From: an uncultured Ruminococcus sp.
GTDB taxonomy: Bacteria; Bacillota; Clostridia; Oscillospirales; Ruminococcaceae
Assembly (NCBI GenBank): GCA_945868475.1
Contig: CAMBLM010000013.1
Coordinates: 1 to 64,000 of the forward strand
DNA: 64,000 bases
Reading direction: 5' to 3'
The notes under the pieces are model-generated. The model made no database searches, had not been told where the DNA came from, and saw nothing but the letters and a program-made list of their open reading frames with translations. Shown piece by piece: positions 56,501 to 64,000 of this stretch (the first letter of the stretch is position 1; every line of letters begins with the position of its first letter). Both the position numbers and the translations under genes were made by a program.

Positions 56501-57327
56501 CCGAAACGGGAAAGGTCATATCTTCTTGCATCGAAGAAGAGTGTATTGATGTGGGAAACAGCACTTTCAACCGTAGGAGGTTCACCCGGACGGAGCTTCT
56601 TGTAAACTTCGAGGAGAGCTTCTTCCGTATTCTTTGTAGCGTCCTTCTGGAGGATAGTCTGTTCAAGGCGTTCGTCCTTGCCGAAACGCTCTTCGATCTC
56701 GGCGTCAGTACCGCAGCCGAGTGCTCTTATAAATGTAGTAAGGGGGATCTTTCTGTTCTTATCGATTCTTACATAGATAACGTCGTTGGAATCCATTTCG
56801 TATTCCAGCCAAGCACCTCTGTTAGGGATAACGGTGGTCTTGAAAAGATCCTTACCTGTTTTATCCTTTTCAACAGCGTAGTAAACACCGGGAGAACGAA
56901 CGAGCTGTGAAACGATAACACGTTCTGCGCCGTTGATAACGAATGTACCGCTTTCGGTCATGAGCGGCAGATCGCAGAGATAGATATCAGCATCGCCCGA
57001 ATCGACGATATCACCTGTTGCTCTATCCCATACCTTAGCCTTAACGAACATCTTTGCAGAATAAGTTACGTCAAGTTCCTTGCACTTAGCGATGGAATAG
57101 TTCGATTCGTCAGCGAGCTTAAAGTCAACAAAGCTGAGAGAATAGTTGCCGTTATAGTCCGTGATGGAGGACATATCGTGAAGAACTTCCTTGAGTCCTT
57201 CGTCCAAGAACCATTCATAAGACTTTTTCTGCACCTCAATGAGGTTAGGTATCGGCAGAACTTCGTTGATCTTTCCGAAGCTCATACGAGTTGTTTTACC
57301 AAGCTGGACAGGCTTGACATTAACCAT
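53545..57327 (-). CDS. rpoB: RNA polymerase beta subunit
   Basis: RpoB (1260 residues) contains the rifampicin-pocket region ([30 protein letters not shown]), the conserved [13 protein letters not shown] and [26 protein letters not shown] regions. The S/T/N positions of the pocket look wild type. The last 66 residues are about half Asp/Glu, an unusually acidic tail. The ATG at 57327 follows AAGGAGGG; an upstream ATG at 57390 lacks a site. No rplJ-rplL precede it. Confidence 0.98.
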   Translation of the reverse strand: MVNVKPVQLGKTTRMSFGKINEVLPIPNLIEVQKKSYEWFLDEGLKEVLHDMSSITDYNGNYSLSFVDFKLADESNYSIAKCKELDVTYSAKMFVKAKVWDRATGDIVDSGDADIYLCDLPLMTESGTFVINGAERVIVSQLVRSPGVYYAVEKDKTGKDLFKTTVIPNRGAWLEYEMDSNDVIYVRIDKNRKIPLTTFIRALGCGTDAEIEERFGKDERLEQTILQKDATKNTEEALLEVYKKLRPGEPPTVESAVSHINTLFFDARRYDLSRFGRYKYNKKLGVASRIAGHRLSRPVANPLTGEIMADEGELITMDKALEIEQAGVSEVWLDVEHKEFYTTPTGESAHRTEQREVKVIGNGMVDIAPYVDFDPAKYGINEKVSFAVLKDILENAADKEEIEEMVKSRLEELVPKHIILDDIYATISYFINLCEGVGTVDDIDHLGNRRIRSVGELLQNQFRIGFARMERVIRERMNTQTQNEGAMSAESLINIRPITAAIKEFFGSSPLSQFMDQTNPLAELTHKRRLSALGPGGLSRDRAGFEVRDVHYSHYGRMCPIETPEGPNIGLISYLASFARINEYGFIEAPYRKVDKATGVVTDEVVYMTADMEDNYTVAQANEPLTEDHKFARPIVNARYRDQILECERERIDYMDVSPKMVVSIATASIPFLENDDANRALMGSNMQRQAVPLLKTEAPIVGTGMEYKAAVDSGVCVVSKHDGVVEKVSADEIVVKDGTGATHTYELIKFKRSNQGTCINQRPIVDCGEEVHVGQVLADGPATCNGEISIGKNALIGFMTWEGYNYEDAVLLNERVVREDMYTSIHIEEYEIEARDTKLGPEEITRDIPNVGDDALKDLDDRGIIRIGAEVRAGDILVGKVTPKGETELTAEERLLRAIFGEKAREVRDNSLKVPHGEAGIIVDVKVFTRDKCKELAPGVNMLVRCYIAQKRKISVGDKMAGRHGNKGVVSRILKSEDMPFLPDGTPLDIVLNPLGVPSRMNIGQVLEVHLGMAAKKLGWKVMTPVFDGAHEDDIREMFKQAGMREDGKTDVYDGRTGEKFDNPVTVGYMYYLKLHHLVDDKIHARSVGPYSLVTQQPLGGKAQFGGQRFGEMEVWALEAYGAAYTLQEILTVKSDDTVGRVKTYEAIVKGQNVPKPGVPESFRVLVKELQSLGLDVKVLNSDGDEIDLKQSFDDDDDIIPQPVADADDMDMSDVYVEDEDDGYSYKDYDDIDDFADEDGDSDDDDDLTFDDGDDSDLI

Positions 57328-57493
57328 AGGCGAGTCCCTCCTTAAAATTTTACGGGGATAAATTTCCGTTTCCGCTCCAATTTCGGACATTTGCCGAATA
57401 TTTGCAAAAACAGTTGCAATTCAGAAAAAAATGTGTTATACTATTACCATACAGTAAAAACGCACATAGAATTGCATTATGATACAGTATATT

Positions 57494-57522
57494 ATTATAC
57501 TACGTTCAGCAAATTTTGTCAA
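57494..57522 (-). promoter_or_regulatory. Promoter of rpoBC
   Basis: TTGACA and TATAAT at perfect consensus with a 17-base spacer, giving a leader of about 160 bases. The rest of 57328-57600 shows no other clear feature; a plus-strand promoter for the TM2 gene must lie there but I could not fix it. Confidence 0.85.
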
Positions 57523-57600
57523 GGGCTTTTTCAATAAAAAATAAATTATTTTTACTGTATATACTATTGTTATAGACATAAAGGAAAGGACAATCGAAAA

Positions 57601-58194
57601 ATGAATAACGAATCAAACGGCTTTTACGGAGATGACGGCGAATTTTACCCCGAGGGTTCTCAGTCAGCCAAAATGTATAAACAGGCTCACTCGCAGGAAA
57701 ATCTTTACCCCAAACGCCCGAATATAAGCTACACCACTCAGGCAATGCCGCAGGACGCGCCAAACATAAAGGTCGCTCCCGACGTTCCTGCCGAAAGGGA
57801 CAGCTATGACGGCGAAGTTTACGATGGCAAAACGAAATTCTGCAAATACTGCGGAAAGAAGATACCGTTCGATGCGGTCGTATGTACGCACTGCGGCAGG
57901 CAGGTCGAGCTTCTTCAGCAGGCTGCACCTGCTCAGACAGTCATCAACAATGTGAACAACAATTCCAACTACGTTTCCCCTGCTCCGACATACAGCGGAA
58001 AGAACCCCTGCCTTAAAAACAAGTGGGTGGCATTTTTCCTCTGTCTTTTCTTCGGCGAATTCGGTATCCACAAATTCTATGAGGGAAAAGTCGGTCTTGG
58101 CATACTGTATCTTTGCACGGGAGGACTGCTCGGCATCGGCTGGTTCATCGACACGATAAAGCTTTTGTTCAAGCCTAATCCTTACTCGGTTTGA
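57601..58194 (+). CDS. Zinc-ribbon TM2 domain membrane protein
   Basis: A 197-residue protein: a disordered N-terminal region, a zinc ribbon (CKYCGKKIPFDAVVCTHCG, about 80-100), an Asn-rich linker and a TM2 domain (about 135-190: two helices, with the hydrophobic FLCLFFGEFGIHKFYEGK and LGIGWFIDTIKLL). TM2 proteins are widespread and poorly understood. AAAGGAAAGG precedes the ATG. It is divergent from rpoB. Confidence 0.88.
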   Translation: MNNESNGFYGDDGEFYPEGSQSAKMYKQAHSQENLYPKRPNISYTTQAMPQDAPNIKVAPDVPAERDSYDGEVYDGKTKFCKYCGKKIPFDAVVCTHCGRQVELLQQAAPAQTVINNVNNNSNYVSPAPTYSGKNPCLKNKWVAFFLCLFFGEFGIHKFYEGKVGLGILYLCTGGLLGIGWFIDTIKLLFKPNPYSV

Positions 58195-58214
58195 TACACA
58201 TTTTTAACAGCATT

Positions 58215-58246
58215 TAAAGCAGACGTTTGAAAGCGTCTGCTTTTGT
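58215..58246 (+). terminator. Terminator after the TM2 gene
   Basis: AAAGCAGACG / CGTCTGCTTT with an eight-base loop and T residues. Confidence 0.82.
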
Positions 58247-58295
58247 TGATTTTACTGCATTTTTTGTAAAAAGATGAAAAAGGAAGGAAGTTTTT

Positions 58296-59660
58296 ATGAA
58301 GAACAAAGACCTCACCGTCGGCGAACCTAAAAGGGTGCTGATAGGCTTCACGATACCGCTTTTCATAAGCGTTATCTTTCAGCAGCTCTACAACATTGCC
58401 GACAGCGTTATCGCAGGCAAATTCGCAGGCGAAAGCGCACTCGCCGCTATCGGCGCAAGCTACCCTATCACGATGATATTCATGGCGGTCGCTATCGGCA
58501 GTCAGATAGGCTGCTCGGTCGTTATAAGCCGATATTTTGGCGCAGGCGATTACAAGACCGCAAAGACCTGCATAACCACCTCGATGCTCGGGGGACTTCT
58601 GCTCTCGGCGGTGCTTACGGCACTCGGCGTACTGTTCAGCCCTCAGCTTATGCAGCTTGTCAACACGCCCGATGATATTTTTGCGGACGGCGATCTTTAT
58701 CTGCGTATCTACACGGCAGGATTCATTTTCCTCTACATATACAACATCACAACAGGTATTTTCAACAGTCTTGGCGACAGCAAAACTCCGCTGATATTCT
58801 TAATAGTATCCTCGCTCGGAAATATTGCGCTCGACGCGCTGTTCGTCATTGTTTTCAGCTGGGGTGTAAGCGGTGTAGCATGGGCAACGTTCATCGCGCA
58901 GGGCATTTCCTGCATACTTTCCGTAATTGTGCTGAAAAAACGTGTTGACTCGATGAAAACTGAGGAAAAAGCCGCAATTTTCAGCGGTTCGGCACTCAAA
59001 GAGATACTCACGGTCGCAATTCCGAGTATTTTACAGCAAAGCTTCATCTCTATCGGCAATCTTTTCGTTCAGTATGTCATAAACGGCTTCGGCTCGTCCG
59101 TTATCGCAGGCTATTCTGCCGCTATAAAGCTCAACACGTTCGCCATAACGAGCTTTACAACGCTCGGAAACGGAATTTCAAGCTTCACCGCGCAAAATCT
59201 CGGTGCAGGAAAGCTTGACCGAGTAAAAACAGCGTTCAGGGCAGCTATGATATTTGCACTGGCTGTCGCAGCGGTGTTTGTTTTCTGCTATACGGCACTC
59301 GGAAAGTTCTTCCTCGGTCTGTTTATGAATGATAATTCGACCGATCTTGCGGTAAAAACAGGACTTGACTTTATGTATATAGTATGTCCTTTCTACTTCG
59401 TTGTCTGCGTAAAGCTTATATGCGACGGAATTTTAAGAGGCAGTGAGAGTATGGGTTATTTTATGGCTTCAACGTTCACCGACCTTATCCTGCGAGTTAT
59501 CTTTGCATTCGTGCTTTCGTCATTCTGGGGTGTAACGGGCGTTTGGATAGGCTGGCCGATAAGCTGGTTCTGCGGAACGGTCCTCTCGTTCCTTTTCTAC
59601 AAGACGGGAGCATGGCAGAAGAAATACAATGCAAGAATGGCTGAAACAGAAAGGAATTAA
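58296..59660 (+). CDS. MATE family efflux transporter
   Basis: A 454-residue, 12-helix MATE pump distinct from the one at 45302 (FTIPLFISVIFQQLYNIADSVIAGKFAG; TGIFNSLGDSKTPL; QNLGAGKLDRVK). The start ATG has AAGGAAGGAAG. It ends three bases before the pyrophosphatase-Nudix gene, so the two are likely co-transcribed. Confidence 0.93.
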   Translation: MKNKDLTVGEPKRVLIGFTIPLFISVIFQQLYNIADSVIAGKFAGESALAAIGASYPITMIFMAVAIGSQIGCSVVISRYFGAGDYKTAKTCITTSMLGGLLLSAVLTALGVLFSPQLMQLVNTPDDIFADGDLYLRIYTAGFIFLYIYNITTGIFNSLGDSKTPLIFLIVSSLGNIALDALFVIVFSWGVSGVAWATFIAQGISCILSVIVLKKRVDSMKTEEKAAIFSGSALKEILTVAIPSILQQSFISIGNLFVQYVINGFGSSVIAGYSAAIKLNTFAITSFTTLGNGISSFTAQNLGAGKLDRVKTAFRAAMIFALAVAAVFVFCYTALGKFFLGLFMNDNSTDLAVKTGLDFMYIVCPFYFVVCVKLICDGILRGSESMGYFMASTFTDLILRVIFAFVLSSFWGVTGVWIGWPISWFCGTVLSFLFYKTGAWQKKYNARMAETERN

Positions 59661-59663
59661 GCT

Positions 59664-60437
59664 ATGAACAAGGTACAGAAAGGCGATGTTTCCGCTCTCG
59701 GAAAAAGCTTCACGGTAAAGACCGACCGCCCTATCGGAACGGCTCACCCGAAGCACCCCGAAATAGTTTATCCCGTGAATTACGGTTTCGTTCCCGACCT
59801 TTTCGCAGGTGACGGCGAGGAGCAGGACGTTTATATCCTTGGCGTTGACGAACCCGTTGACGAGATCACCGTTACGATAGTCGCGATCGTTCTCCGCTCG
59901 GACGATGACGAGGACAAGTGGGTCGGTGTTCCCGAGAAGCTGCTCGGCACTCCCATTTGCTACGAATGTAATATCCGCAAGGCTGTCGATTTTCAGGAGC
60001 AGTTCCACACTTCGACCATTGATGCTTTGTATGAAAAAACCTGCGGTGCGGTGATGTTCACCGAGCAGGACGGCGTTCGGAAATATCTTCTTATCACGAA
60101 CAACAGCGGACACATCGGCTTCCCAAAGGGACACGTTGAATTCGGTGAAAATGAGGAGCAGACAGCAGTTCGTGAAGTTTGCGAGGAAACTGGGCTTCAC
60201 GCCGAGCTTATCGGCGGCTTTCGTATGGAATACCGCTACACCAACGGCGAGGGACATCACAAGAACCCCGTTTATTTTCTTTCGGAATACAACGCTGATG
60301 TGAAGCTTCAGGCTGAGGAGATAACCTCGTCCTACCTGCTCCAATACGAAGAAGCTCTGGAAACGCTCAACTATCCGCAGGATAAGCCTGTGCTTGAAGC
60401 TGCGGAGAAATTCCTGAACGAACGAAAGGAAAAATAA
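59664..60437 (+). CDS. Pyrophosphatase-like domain fused to Nudix hydrolase
   Basis: A 257-residue fusion. Residues 1-110 resemble the family I inorganic pyrophosphatase core (YPVNYGFVPD, then DGEEQD at the metal site where the enzyme has DGDPxD, and DDDEDKWVGVP for the later aspartates) but stop well short of a full pyrophosphatase. Residues 125-235 are a Nudix domain with an intact box (GHVEFGENEEQTAVREVCEETGL). The Nudix half probably acts on a nucleoside diphosphate derivative; whether the first half still cleaves pyrophosphate is open. Confidence 0.85.
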   Translation: MNKVQKGDVSALGKSFTVKTDRPIGTAHPKHPEIVYPVNYGFVPDLFAGDGEEQDVYILGVDEPVDEITVTIVAIVLRSDDDEDKWVGVPEKLLGTPICYECNIRKAVDFQEQFHTSTIDALYEKTCGAVMFTEQDGVRKYLLITNNSGHIGFPKGHVEFGENEEQTAVREVCEETGLHAELIGGFRMEYRYTNGEGHHKNPVYFLSEYNADVKLQAEEITSSYLLQYEEALETLNYPQDKPVLEAAEKFLNERKEK

Positions 60438-60548
60438 ATGTATCTGCTGCTTGTGATGCTTTCAAAGACGGAGAAAGCAACAAAGAATAATGCGTAATGC
60501 GTAATTATTTATAAAGCCTTCATTTATTGAATAAACAAAATCGACCGA

Positions 60549-60576
60549 ACGGATTCGATTCCCGTACGGGTCACCA
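60549..60576 (+). other. tRNA 3'-end fragment, att-like
   Basis: The string ends ATTCGATTCCCGT-ACGGGTC-A-CCA: the T-loop, T-stem, acceptor 3' strand, discriminator and CCA of a tRNA, without the 5' two thirds. The T-stem is imperfect (one A-C pair). It is followed by a strong terminator and then by the integrase gene, the usual signature of an element integrated at a tRNA 3' end. The tRNA identity cannot be read. Confidence 0.65.
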
Positions 60577-60585
60577 TTTAGTGTG

Positions 60586-60628
60586 CTCGCAAACAACGTA
60601 GGTGCGTTGTTTGCGAGTTTTCTTTTTG
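60586..60628 (+). terminator. Strong terminator downstream of the tRNA fragment
   Basis: A perfect 13-base stem (CTCGCAAACAACG / CGTTGTTTGCGAG) with a six-base loop followed by TTTTCTTTTT. Confidence 0.88.
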
Positions 60629-60691
60629 TATGAAAATTGGGCTTGTCCGCTACTTGTCCGCTATTTCACATTTTCTGTCCGCAGCTGCACT

Positions 60692-61879
60692 TCAAGCTGT
60701 ATGATCTTTCCTTTTATTAAGGAATCCGAACGCCTCGTCCATAGCTTCGGATACCCTTGCCTGTGCGGTCTGGAACTGATGGCAATATACATTTAAAGTC
60801 GTTCCCGAGTTGCAATGTCCTAACGCACCCGAAACTGTGGTAACGTCAAGTCCTGCGGAGATAAGAGAAGATGCTGCAAAGTGACGGAAGCTGTGAATAC
60901 CGTAGAAGGGCAGATCGTTATTTTTACAAAACTCTTTAAGCCAGCCATAGGGCGTTTGATTGTTCATTTCCTCGCCGTTCCACTTGGTAAACAGCCTGTC
61001 CGTTTCCACCCATTTATCGCCCAGACGGAGAGCTTCTGCGTCCTGCTCATCTTTAAGCTCACGAAGAATATCCATAATAAAGGGTGAGATCTTCAATGTG
61101 CGCTGTGAACGCTTGGTCTTAGTGGTGTCGGTGTAAGTTCCACGCTCGGCGGTGTAGTTGGAGGTGCGGCGGACGCTGATTATATTGTTCTCAAAATCAA
61201 TGTCCTTCCATTCAAGTCCCAACATCTCGCTGCGGCGGAAACCGCTGTACGCAATAAGGAAAAAGAACGCCTTGTACTTAACAGGCTCGTCCATAATTCT
61301 TGTAAGCAGCAGCTCCATTTCTTCCTGAGAATAGATCTGCTTTTCCTTGACCTCGCCTTTCGGAATAACAACCTTGCTGCAAGGGTTATCGGAGATAAGC
61401 TCCATTCTCACAGCATAGCTGAACACGTCCGATATAAAGCTGAGATTGTGGCGGATAGTTTTCGGAGCAAGGGGCTTGCCTGTCTTTTCGTTTGCGCCCT
61501 CTTTCGCAAGAGAGTTCACAAACGCCTGGAGCTGACGAACAGTTATCTTGTCGATACGAAGATGACCTATCGCAGGATATACACGATGTCTGAGCTGGAG
61601 CATACGCTCGTAAGTGGTGCTGCGCAGATTAGGCTTGGCATATTCCTCAAACCATTCCTCGGAAAGCTCCTCAAACTTGACTGCAGAAGCCTTATAACCA
61701 TGCATACACGCTTCCTCAAACATTACTGCCTGACGGTTAAGCTCTTTATCGATCTGTCGCTGAGTCATACCCGGTTCGGGCTTCCAGGTCATTGCCTGTT
61801 CCTTGTGATTTCCTTTTGTATCGTAACCGACGGAAACTCTAATCTGATAAGAGTCCCCTCTTTTTCTGATAGTAGCCAT
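60692..61879 (-). CDS. int: Tyrosine integrase of a mobile element
   Basis: A 395-residue tyrosine recombinase: an N-terminal arm-type DNA-binding domain (MATIRKRGDSYQIRVSVGYD), a SAM-like core-binding domain (about 70-165) and the catalytic domain with Arg in YSGFRRSEMLGL, H-x-x-R in IHSFRHFAAS, and the tail H...Y in LGHCNSGTTLNVYCH. It is the Tn916/phage-type integrase of Firmicutes. The ATG at 61879 has AAGGAG eleven bases upstream. It lies just beside the tRNA fragment. Confidence 0.95.
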   Translation of the reverse strand: MATIRKRGDSYQIRVSVGYDTKGNHKEQAMTWKPEPGMTQRQIDKELNRQAVMFEEACMHGYKASAVKFEELSEEWFEEYAKPNLRSTTYERMLQLRHRVYPAIGHLRIDKITVRQLQAFVNSLAKEGANEKTGKPLAPKTIRHNLSFISDVFSYAVRMELISDNPCSKVVIPKGEVKEKQIYSQEEMELLLTRIMDEPVKYKAFFFLIAYSGFRRSEMLGLEWKDIDFENNIISVRRTSNYTAERGTYTDTTKTKRSQRTLKISPFIMDILRELKDEQDAEALRLGDKWVETDRLFTKWNGEEMNNQTPYGWLKEFCKNNDLPFYGIHSFRHFAASSLISAGLDVTTVSGALGHCNSGTTLNVYCHQFQTAQARVSEAMDEAFGFLNKRKDHTA

Positions 61880-62009
61880 AAGATTTATTCTCCTTAAATA
61901 AACATAGATTTTATGACATACTCCTGTATATCTATATTGTAACACTTTACTACCATAAAGTCAAGTATGTAATCAGAAATATGTCGGCATATAATGCTCA
62001 TATTTTTGT

Positions 62010-62300
62010 TCATGATGTGATTCCCAGATATTCCAAAAGTGCCGCTTTGCTGATAAGTATCTTTCCACGCTTACCCTTGCCTGTTCGGATATACGGTATC
62101 TTCTCCTGCGATACAAGCTGACGTATAGTATGCTCCGATAAGCCTGTTACTGCTTCGGCGCACTCTTTGATTGTGAGCATTTCAACGGGAGCTGCGGCAG
62201 AAACCGCTGCTGACTCATTCTTCTTTTCGTCCTCGCTTTCAACAAGCTGTGACAACAGCGTAACGATCTGCGCAATAATCTCGGTTTTGTTTTTCTCCAT
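62010..62300 (-). CDS. Excisionase-type HTH protein
   Basis: A 96-residue protein with a charged N-terminal helix and a C-terminal excisionase/MerR-like winged helix (TIKECAEAVTGLSEHTIRQLVSQEKIPYIRTG). It probably directs the neighbouring integrase toward excision. AAAAGGAG lies five bases before the ATG. Confidence 0.85.
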   Translation of the reverse strand: MEKNKTEIIAQIVTLLSQLVESEDEKKNESAAVSAAAPVEMLTIKECAEAVTGLSEHTIRQLVSQEKIPYIRTGKGKRGKILISKAALLEYLGITS

Positions 62301-62316
62301 TTTTACTCCTTTTCTC

Positions 62317-62649
62317 TCAGATTAACACATTGGGTCTGAGCTTTTTTATTTCTTTTTCAAATGATTTGATTATATTCAAAAATCTGTCCTGCAAGTTTTT
62401 AATCTCAGGCAGATATTCGGATTTTTCTGTTTCTGCAATTTTTCTTATCTGTTCAAGAGAGTCACCGCAATAGTAAAACGCTCTTGTGATTTTTCTCAGC
62501 TCGTACAAATCATACCTTTTCAGATTTCCCTGAACAGCAATTTTGCGAATGAATCTTCCCTCGGGCATTTTAAGATAATCAGCTTTTCTGCTGACAGCCT
62601 CATATTCACTTTTTGAAAATCTAAGATGACGCACGATATTCCTGCTCAT
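62317..62649 (-). CDS. MobC-like mobilization protein (second copy)
   Basis: A 110-residue, mainly helical protein of the MobC/relaxosome accessory type: ribbon-helix-helix-like start (IVRHLRFSKSEYEAVSRKADYLKMPEGRFIRKIAV), then a helical tail. It probably binds oriT to help a relaxase. Its ATG overlaps the preceding mobC by four bases (ATGA). It resembles that neighbour in the first 50 residues. Confidence 0.75.
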   Translation of the reverse strand: MSRNIVRHLRFSKSEYEAVSRKADYLKMPEGRFIRKIAVQGNLKRYDLYELRKITRAFYYCGDSLEQIRKIAETEKSEYLPEIKNLQDRFLNIIKSFEKEIKKLRPNVLI

Positions 62650-62993
62650 GAAATTTCATCCTCCCCGACAATTTCAGGCGTGGGAATACGAAACTTTTCA
62701 GTGTAACTTTCAAGAAAGTCAAGCTGCTTATTCAGTGCAGAGATATCATTTTCACTAATTGTTCTGTGAGTATTTATCTTCTTAGTAATAGCGTTCAGCT
62801 CGGTTCCCACCATTCTAAAACTTATCAAATCGTCATGAAGTGACATCAGATCATACCGTAAGATTTTACCGTTCACAGCCATGCGGCGTATATATTCACA
62901 CACGCTTTCCTTGGATTTCTCTGCTTTTTTCCTGAGAATATCGTCTTCCTTCTTGCTTAATCTGATATGCTTTTCTATATTTCTTATAGCCAT
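62646..62993 (-). CDS. MobC-like mobilization protein (first copy)
   Basis: A 115-residue protein with the same build (IEKHIRLSKKEDDILRKKAEKSKESVCEYIRRMAV, then LRYDLMSLHDDL and a helical tail). Shared patterns with the second copy (R-x-I-A/M-A-V-x-G-x-L-x-R-Y-D-L) show that the pair are diverged paralogues, perhaps acting as a heterodimer at oriT. No relaxase is present within the window. Confidence 0.75.
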   Translation of the reverse strand: MAIRNIEKHIRLSKKEDDILRKKAEKSKESVCEYIRRMAVNGKILRYDLMSLHDDLISFRMVGTELNAITKKINTHRTISENDISALNKQLDFLESYTEKFRIPTPEIVGEDEIS

Positions 62994-63046
62994 AAATTAT
63001 GCTGCTCCTTTCATAAATCAGGGGACTGGGGATGCGCCTCAGGAAC

Positions 63047-63115
63047 GATTTTGTGGGATACAAAATCTACGCTTGCTATCTTCCTGCCCCGCCCTTTCAT
63101 GCAACAGAGTTGCAT
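63047..63115. other. Candidate transfer origin region upstream of the mobC pair
   Basis: Two perfect short hairpins, GATTTTGT/ACAAAATC (63047-63067) and ATGCAAC/GTTGCAT (63099-63115), lie in the 145-base gap upstream of the mobC genes, where an oriT is expected. No nic-site consensus was recognised, so this is a positional guess. Confidence 0.35.
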
Positions 63116-63138
63116 ACCCCCTTTCAACACGTTGCAAG

Positions 63139-63723
63139 CTACCTCTTTCCAAGACCGAAAATACCCTTGTTGACCTTTGCCGCAGCAAGAGATTCTTCCT
63201 GTTCTGCACATCTCTGCATAAGCTCCGCTATTGCCGATTTCTGACTATCGCACAGTTCTCTTAACGATGATATCTCACGCTCCAGATCTGAAATTCGGCT
63301 GTCCTTTTCGTCATGCAATGCCGTAATATCGGATATGTGCTTTTCAAACTCGCTTATGCGTTTATCCTTTTCCAAAGATAACTGAAAATACTTGCTTGAA
63401 TCAGATCTGAAACTTTCTGCAGCAGCCTTTTCTTTCTGAATCTGACTTTCAAGTGTGGTAACACGTTTCAGTAAATCTTCATTATCCGAAACAAGTGAAA
63501 TATTCTGAACACGCAGTTTGTTGTTTTCTTCGCAGACTGAGTTATATTTTTCAGCAGAAACATTTTTCGGTTTCAGAAATTCGACTGCATAATCATCAAG
63601 CAACTTAACTCCATTGCTATTTTTAGTAACGTGATCTTTCAGCTCTTTATCGTGCCTACGGATTGCAGAGTAAACAGCCTGATGGGATATATGATACATT
63701 TTACAAAATTCATTTATGGTCAC
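63139..63723 (-). CDS. HTH/coiled-coil DNA-binding protein, KfrA-like layout
   Basis: A 194-residue protein: an N-terminal helix-turn-helix (MTINEFCKMYHISHQAVYSAIRRHD, about 1-45) and a long coiled coil (about 60-185) with heptad Leu/Ile positions and clustered charges. The layout recalls plasmid KfrA proteins, which bind palindromes by their own promoter and polymerise through the coil. The start is GTG with AAAGG nine bases upstream. The GTAC-rich tract begins 16 bases upstream, making self-binding plausible. Function is inferred. Confidence 0.6.
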   Translation of the reverse strand: MTINEFCKMYHISHQAVYSAIRRHDKELKDHVTKNSNGVKLLDDYAVEFLKPKNVSAEKYNSVCEENNKLRVQNISLVSDNEDLLKRVTTLESQIQKEKAAAESFRSDSSKYFQLSLEKDKRISEFEKHISDITALHDEKDSRISDLEREISSLRELCDSQKSAIAELMQRCAEQEESLAAAKVNKGIFGLGKR

Positions 63724-63739
63724 AGCCTTCCGCCTTTCG

Positions 63740-63961
63740 GTACTTTTTATATGTACGGTACTTTTATTCCGGTACCATATCGGTACATTTCATTTACCTA
63801 TCTTTTTGTTTCATACTGATGTACCTGAATGATACCGGAACAGTACCTATTTTCGGTACTTTAGAAGTACAGATGCAGTACATTTCCCGCATCTGTACCT
63901 CAAAAATACAGCTTTGGCACTTAATCTTCGGTACCGATATTCAATTTGGTACTGAATGTAC
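63740..63961. repeat. GTAC-rich tract: 14 sites in 222 bases
   Basis: GTAC occurs at 63740, 63753, 63758, 63772, 63783, 63821, 63843, 63856, 63867, 63878, 63895, 63931, 63949 and 63958 (first bases), against about one expected by chance. Eight are GGTAC or GTACC, including palindromic GGTACC twice. The spacing varies, so it is not a CRISPR array. It could be a binding array for the HTH/coiled-coil protein, or an iteron-like origin. Confidence 0.7.
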
Positions 63962-63963
63962 TC

Positions 63964-64000
63964 ATGAATGATGAATCTATTGAATTTATGATTTCCTCCT
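63964..64000 (+). CDS. Possible start of a plus-strand gene cut by the window edge
   Basis: An open frame from ATG (MNDESIEFMISS) runs to the edge, 12 codons, with no good ribosome site. It might be the element's next gene, such as a replication protein downstream of the GTAC tract, but this cannot be decided here. Confidence 0.2.
   Translation, partial: MNDESIEFMISS

Noticed and set aside
60438..60576. Complete tRNA gene
   Set aside because: Only the T-arm and acceptor 3' strand can be found; the bases to the left do not make the D-arm or anticodon arm.
63740..63961. CRISPR array
   Set aside because: The repeated unit is only four to six bases and the spacing is irregular; no cas genes are present. 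I saw no CRISPR anywhere in the window.

Overview
The window looks like chromosome from a plant-fibre-degrading Clostridia of the Ruminococcus / Oscillospiraceae type. This is inferred from the gene set and gene order (dgt-dnaG-rpoD, an SRP RNA close to dnaX-ybaB-recR, rpoBC), strong AGGAGG-type ribosome sites, TTGACA/TATAAT promoters with 17-base spacers, and three plant-polysaccharide-type glycoside hydrolases (GH5, GH44, GH2) with no dockerin. No taxonomic search was possible. Function calls rest on motifs and recalled family features, not on database searches.

Layout. 0-1.8 kb: a GGGtGRT protein with its NifU-like partner. 1.9-8.4 kb: a minus-strand run DUF2461-deoC-yesM-GH5-yesN, linking a membrane sensor kinase, a secreted glucanase and an AraC-type response regulator. 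8.5-12.9 kb: two tRNA-Gln genes, recR, ybaB, dnaX, a membrane TPR protein and the SRP RNA. 13-15.4 kb: a stripped-down McrB/McrC pair. 15.5-18.4 kb: a small membrane protein, ychF and an orphan sugar-binding lipoprotein. 18.5-26.3 kb: cls, an Rrf2 regulator, rpoD, dnaG, dgt, yigZ, rpmE and a small conserved protein.

26.3-34.7 kb is a plastic, partly decaying region. Four genes are broken: a small conserved gene by TAG, a Tam-like methyltransferase by TGA, an ECF sigma factor by two TAA codons, and blaI by replacement of its 5' half with a foreign gene tail. Between them lie an intact XRE-AbrB/ABC exporter operon and an MFS efflux gene preceded by a leader peptide and three mutually exclusive stems, which look like a translational attenuator. 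34.8-49.3 kb: guaA, two metal/anion-type permeases, a membrane-anchored GH44, a GGDEF protein, a yybP-ykoY (manganese) riboswitch controlling a CaxA antiporter, a DUF4358 lipoprotein, a MATE pump and a cytoplasmic GH2. 49.4-57.5 kb: rpoC and rpoB under a consensus promoter. 57.6-60.4 kb: a TM2 protein, a second MATE pump and a pyrophosphatase-Nudix fusion.

60.5 kb to the right edge is the end of an integrative/mobilizable element: a tRNA 3'-end fragment (att-like), tyrosine integrase, excisionase, two tandem MobC-like proteins, an HTH/coiled-coil protein of KfrA-like build and a 222-base tract with 14 GTAC sites. It continues past the window.

Scattered palindromic elements occupy the gaps. 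Three related copies (9.9, 25.4 and 44.4 kb) lie in the same sense just upstream of ybaB, yigZ and the DUF4358 gene. The strongest candidates for something undescribed are this repeat family, the MFS leader, the GTAC tract with its adjacent coiled-coil protein, and the McrBC pair whose nuclease motif is not recognisable.
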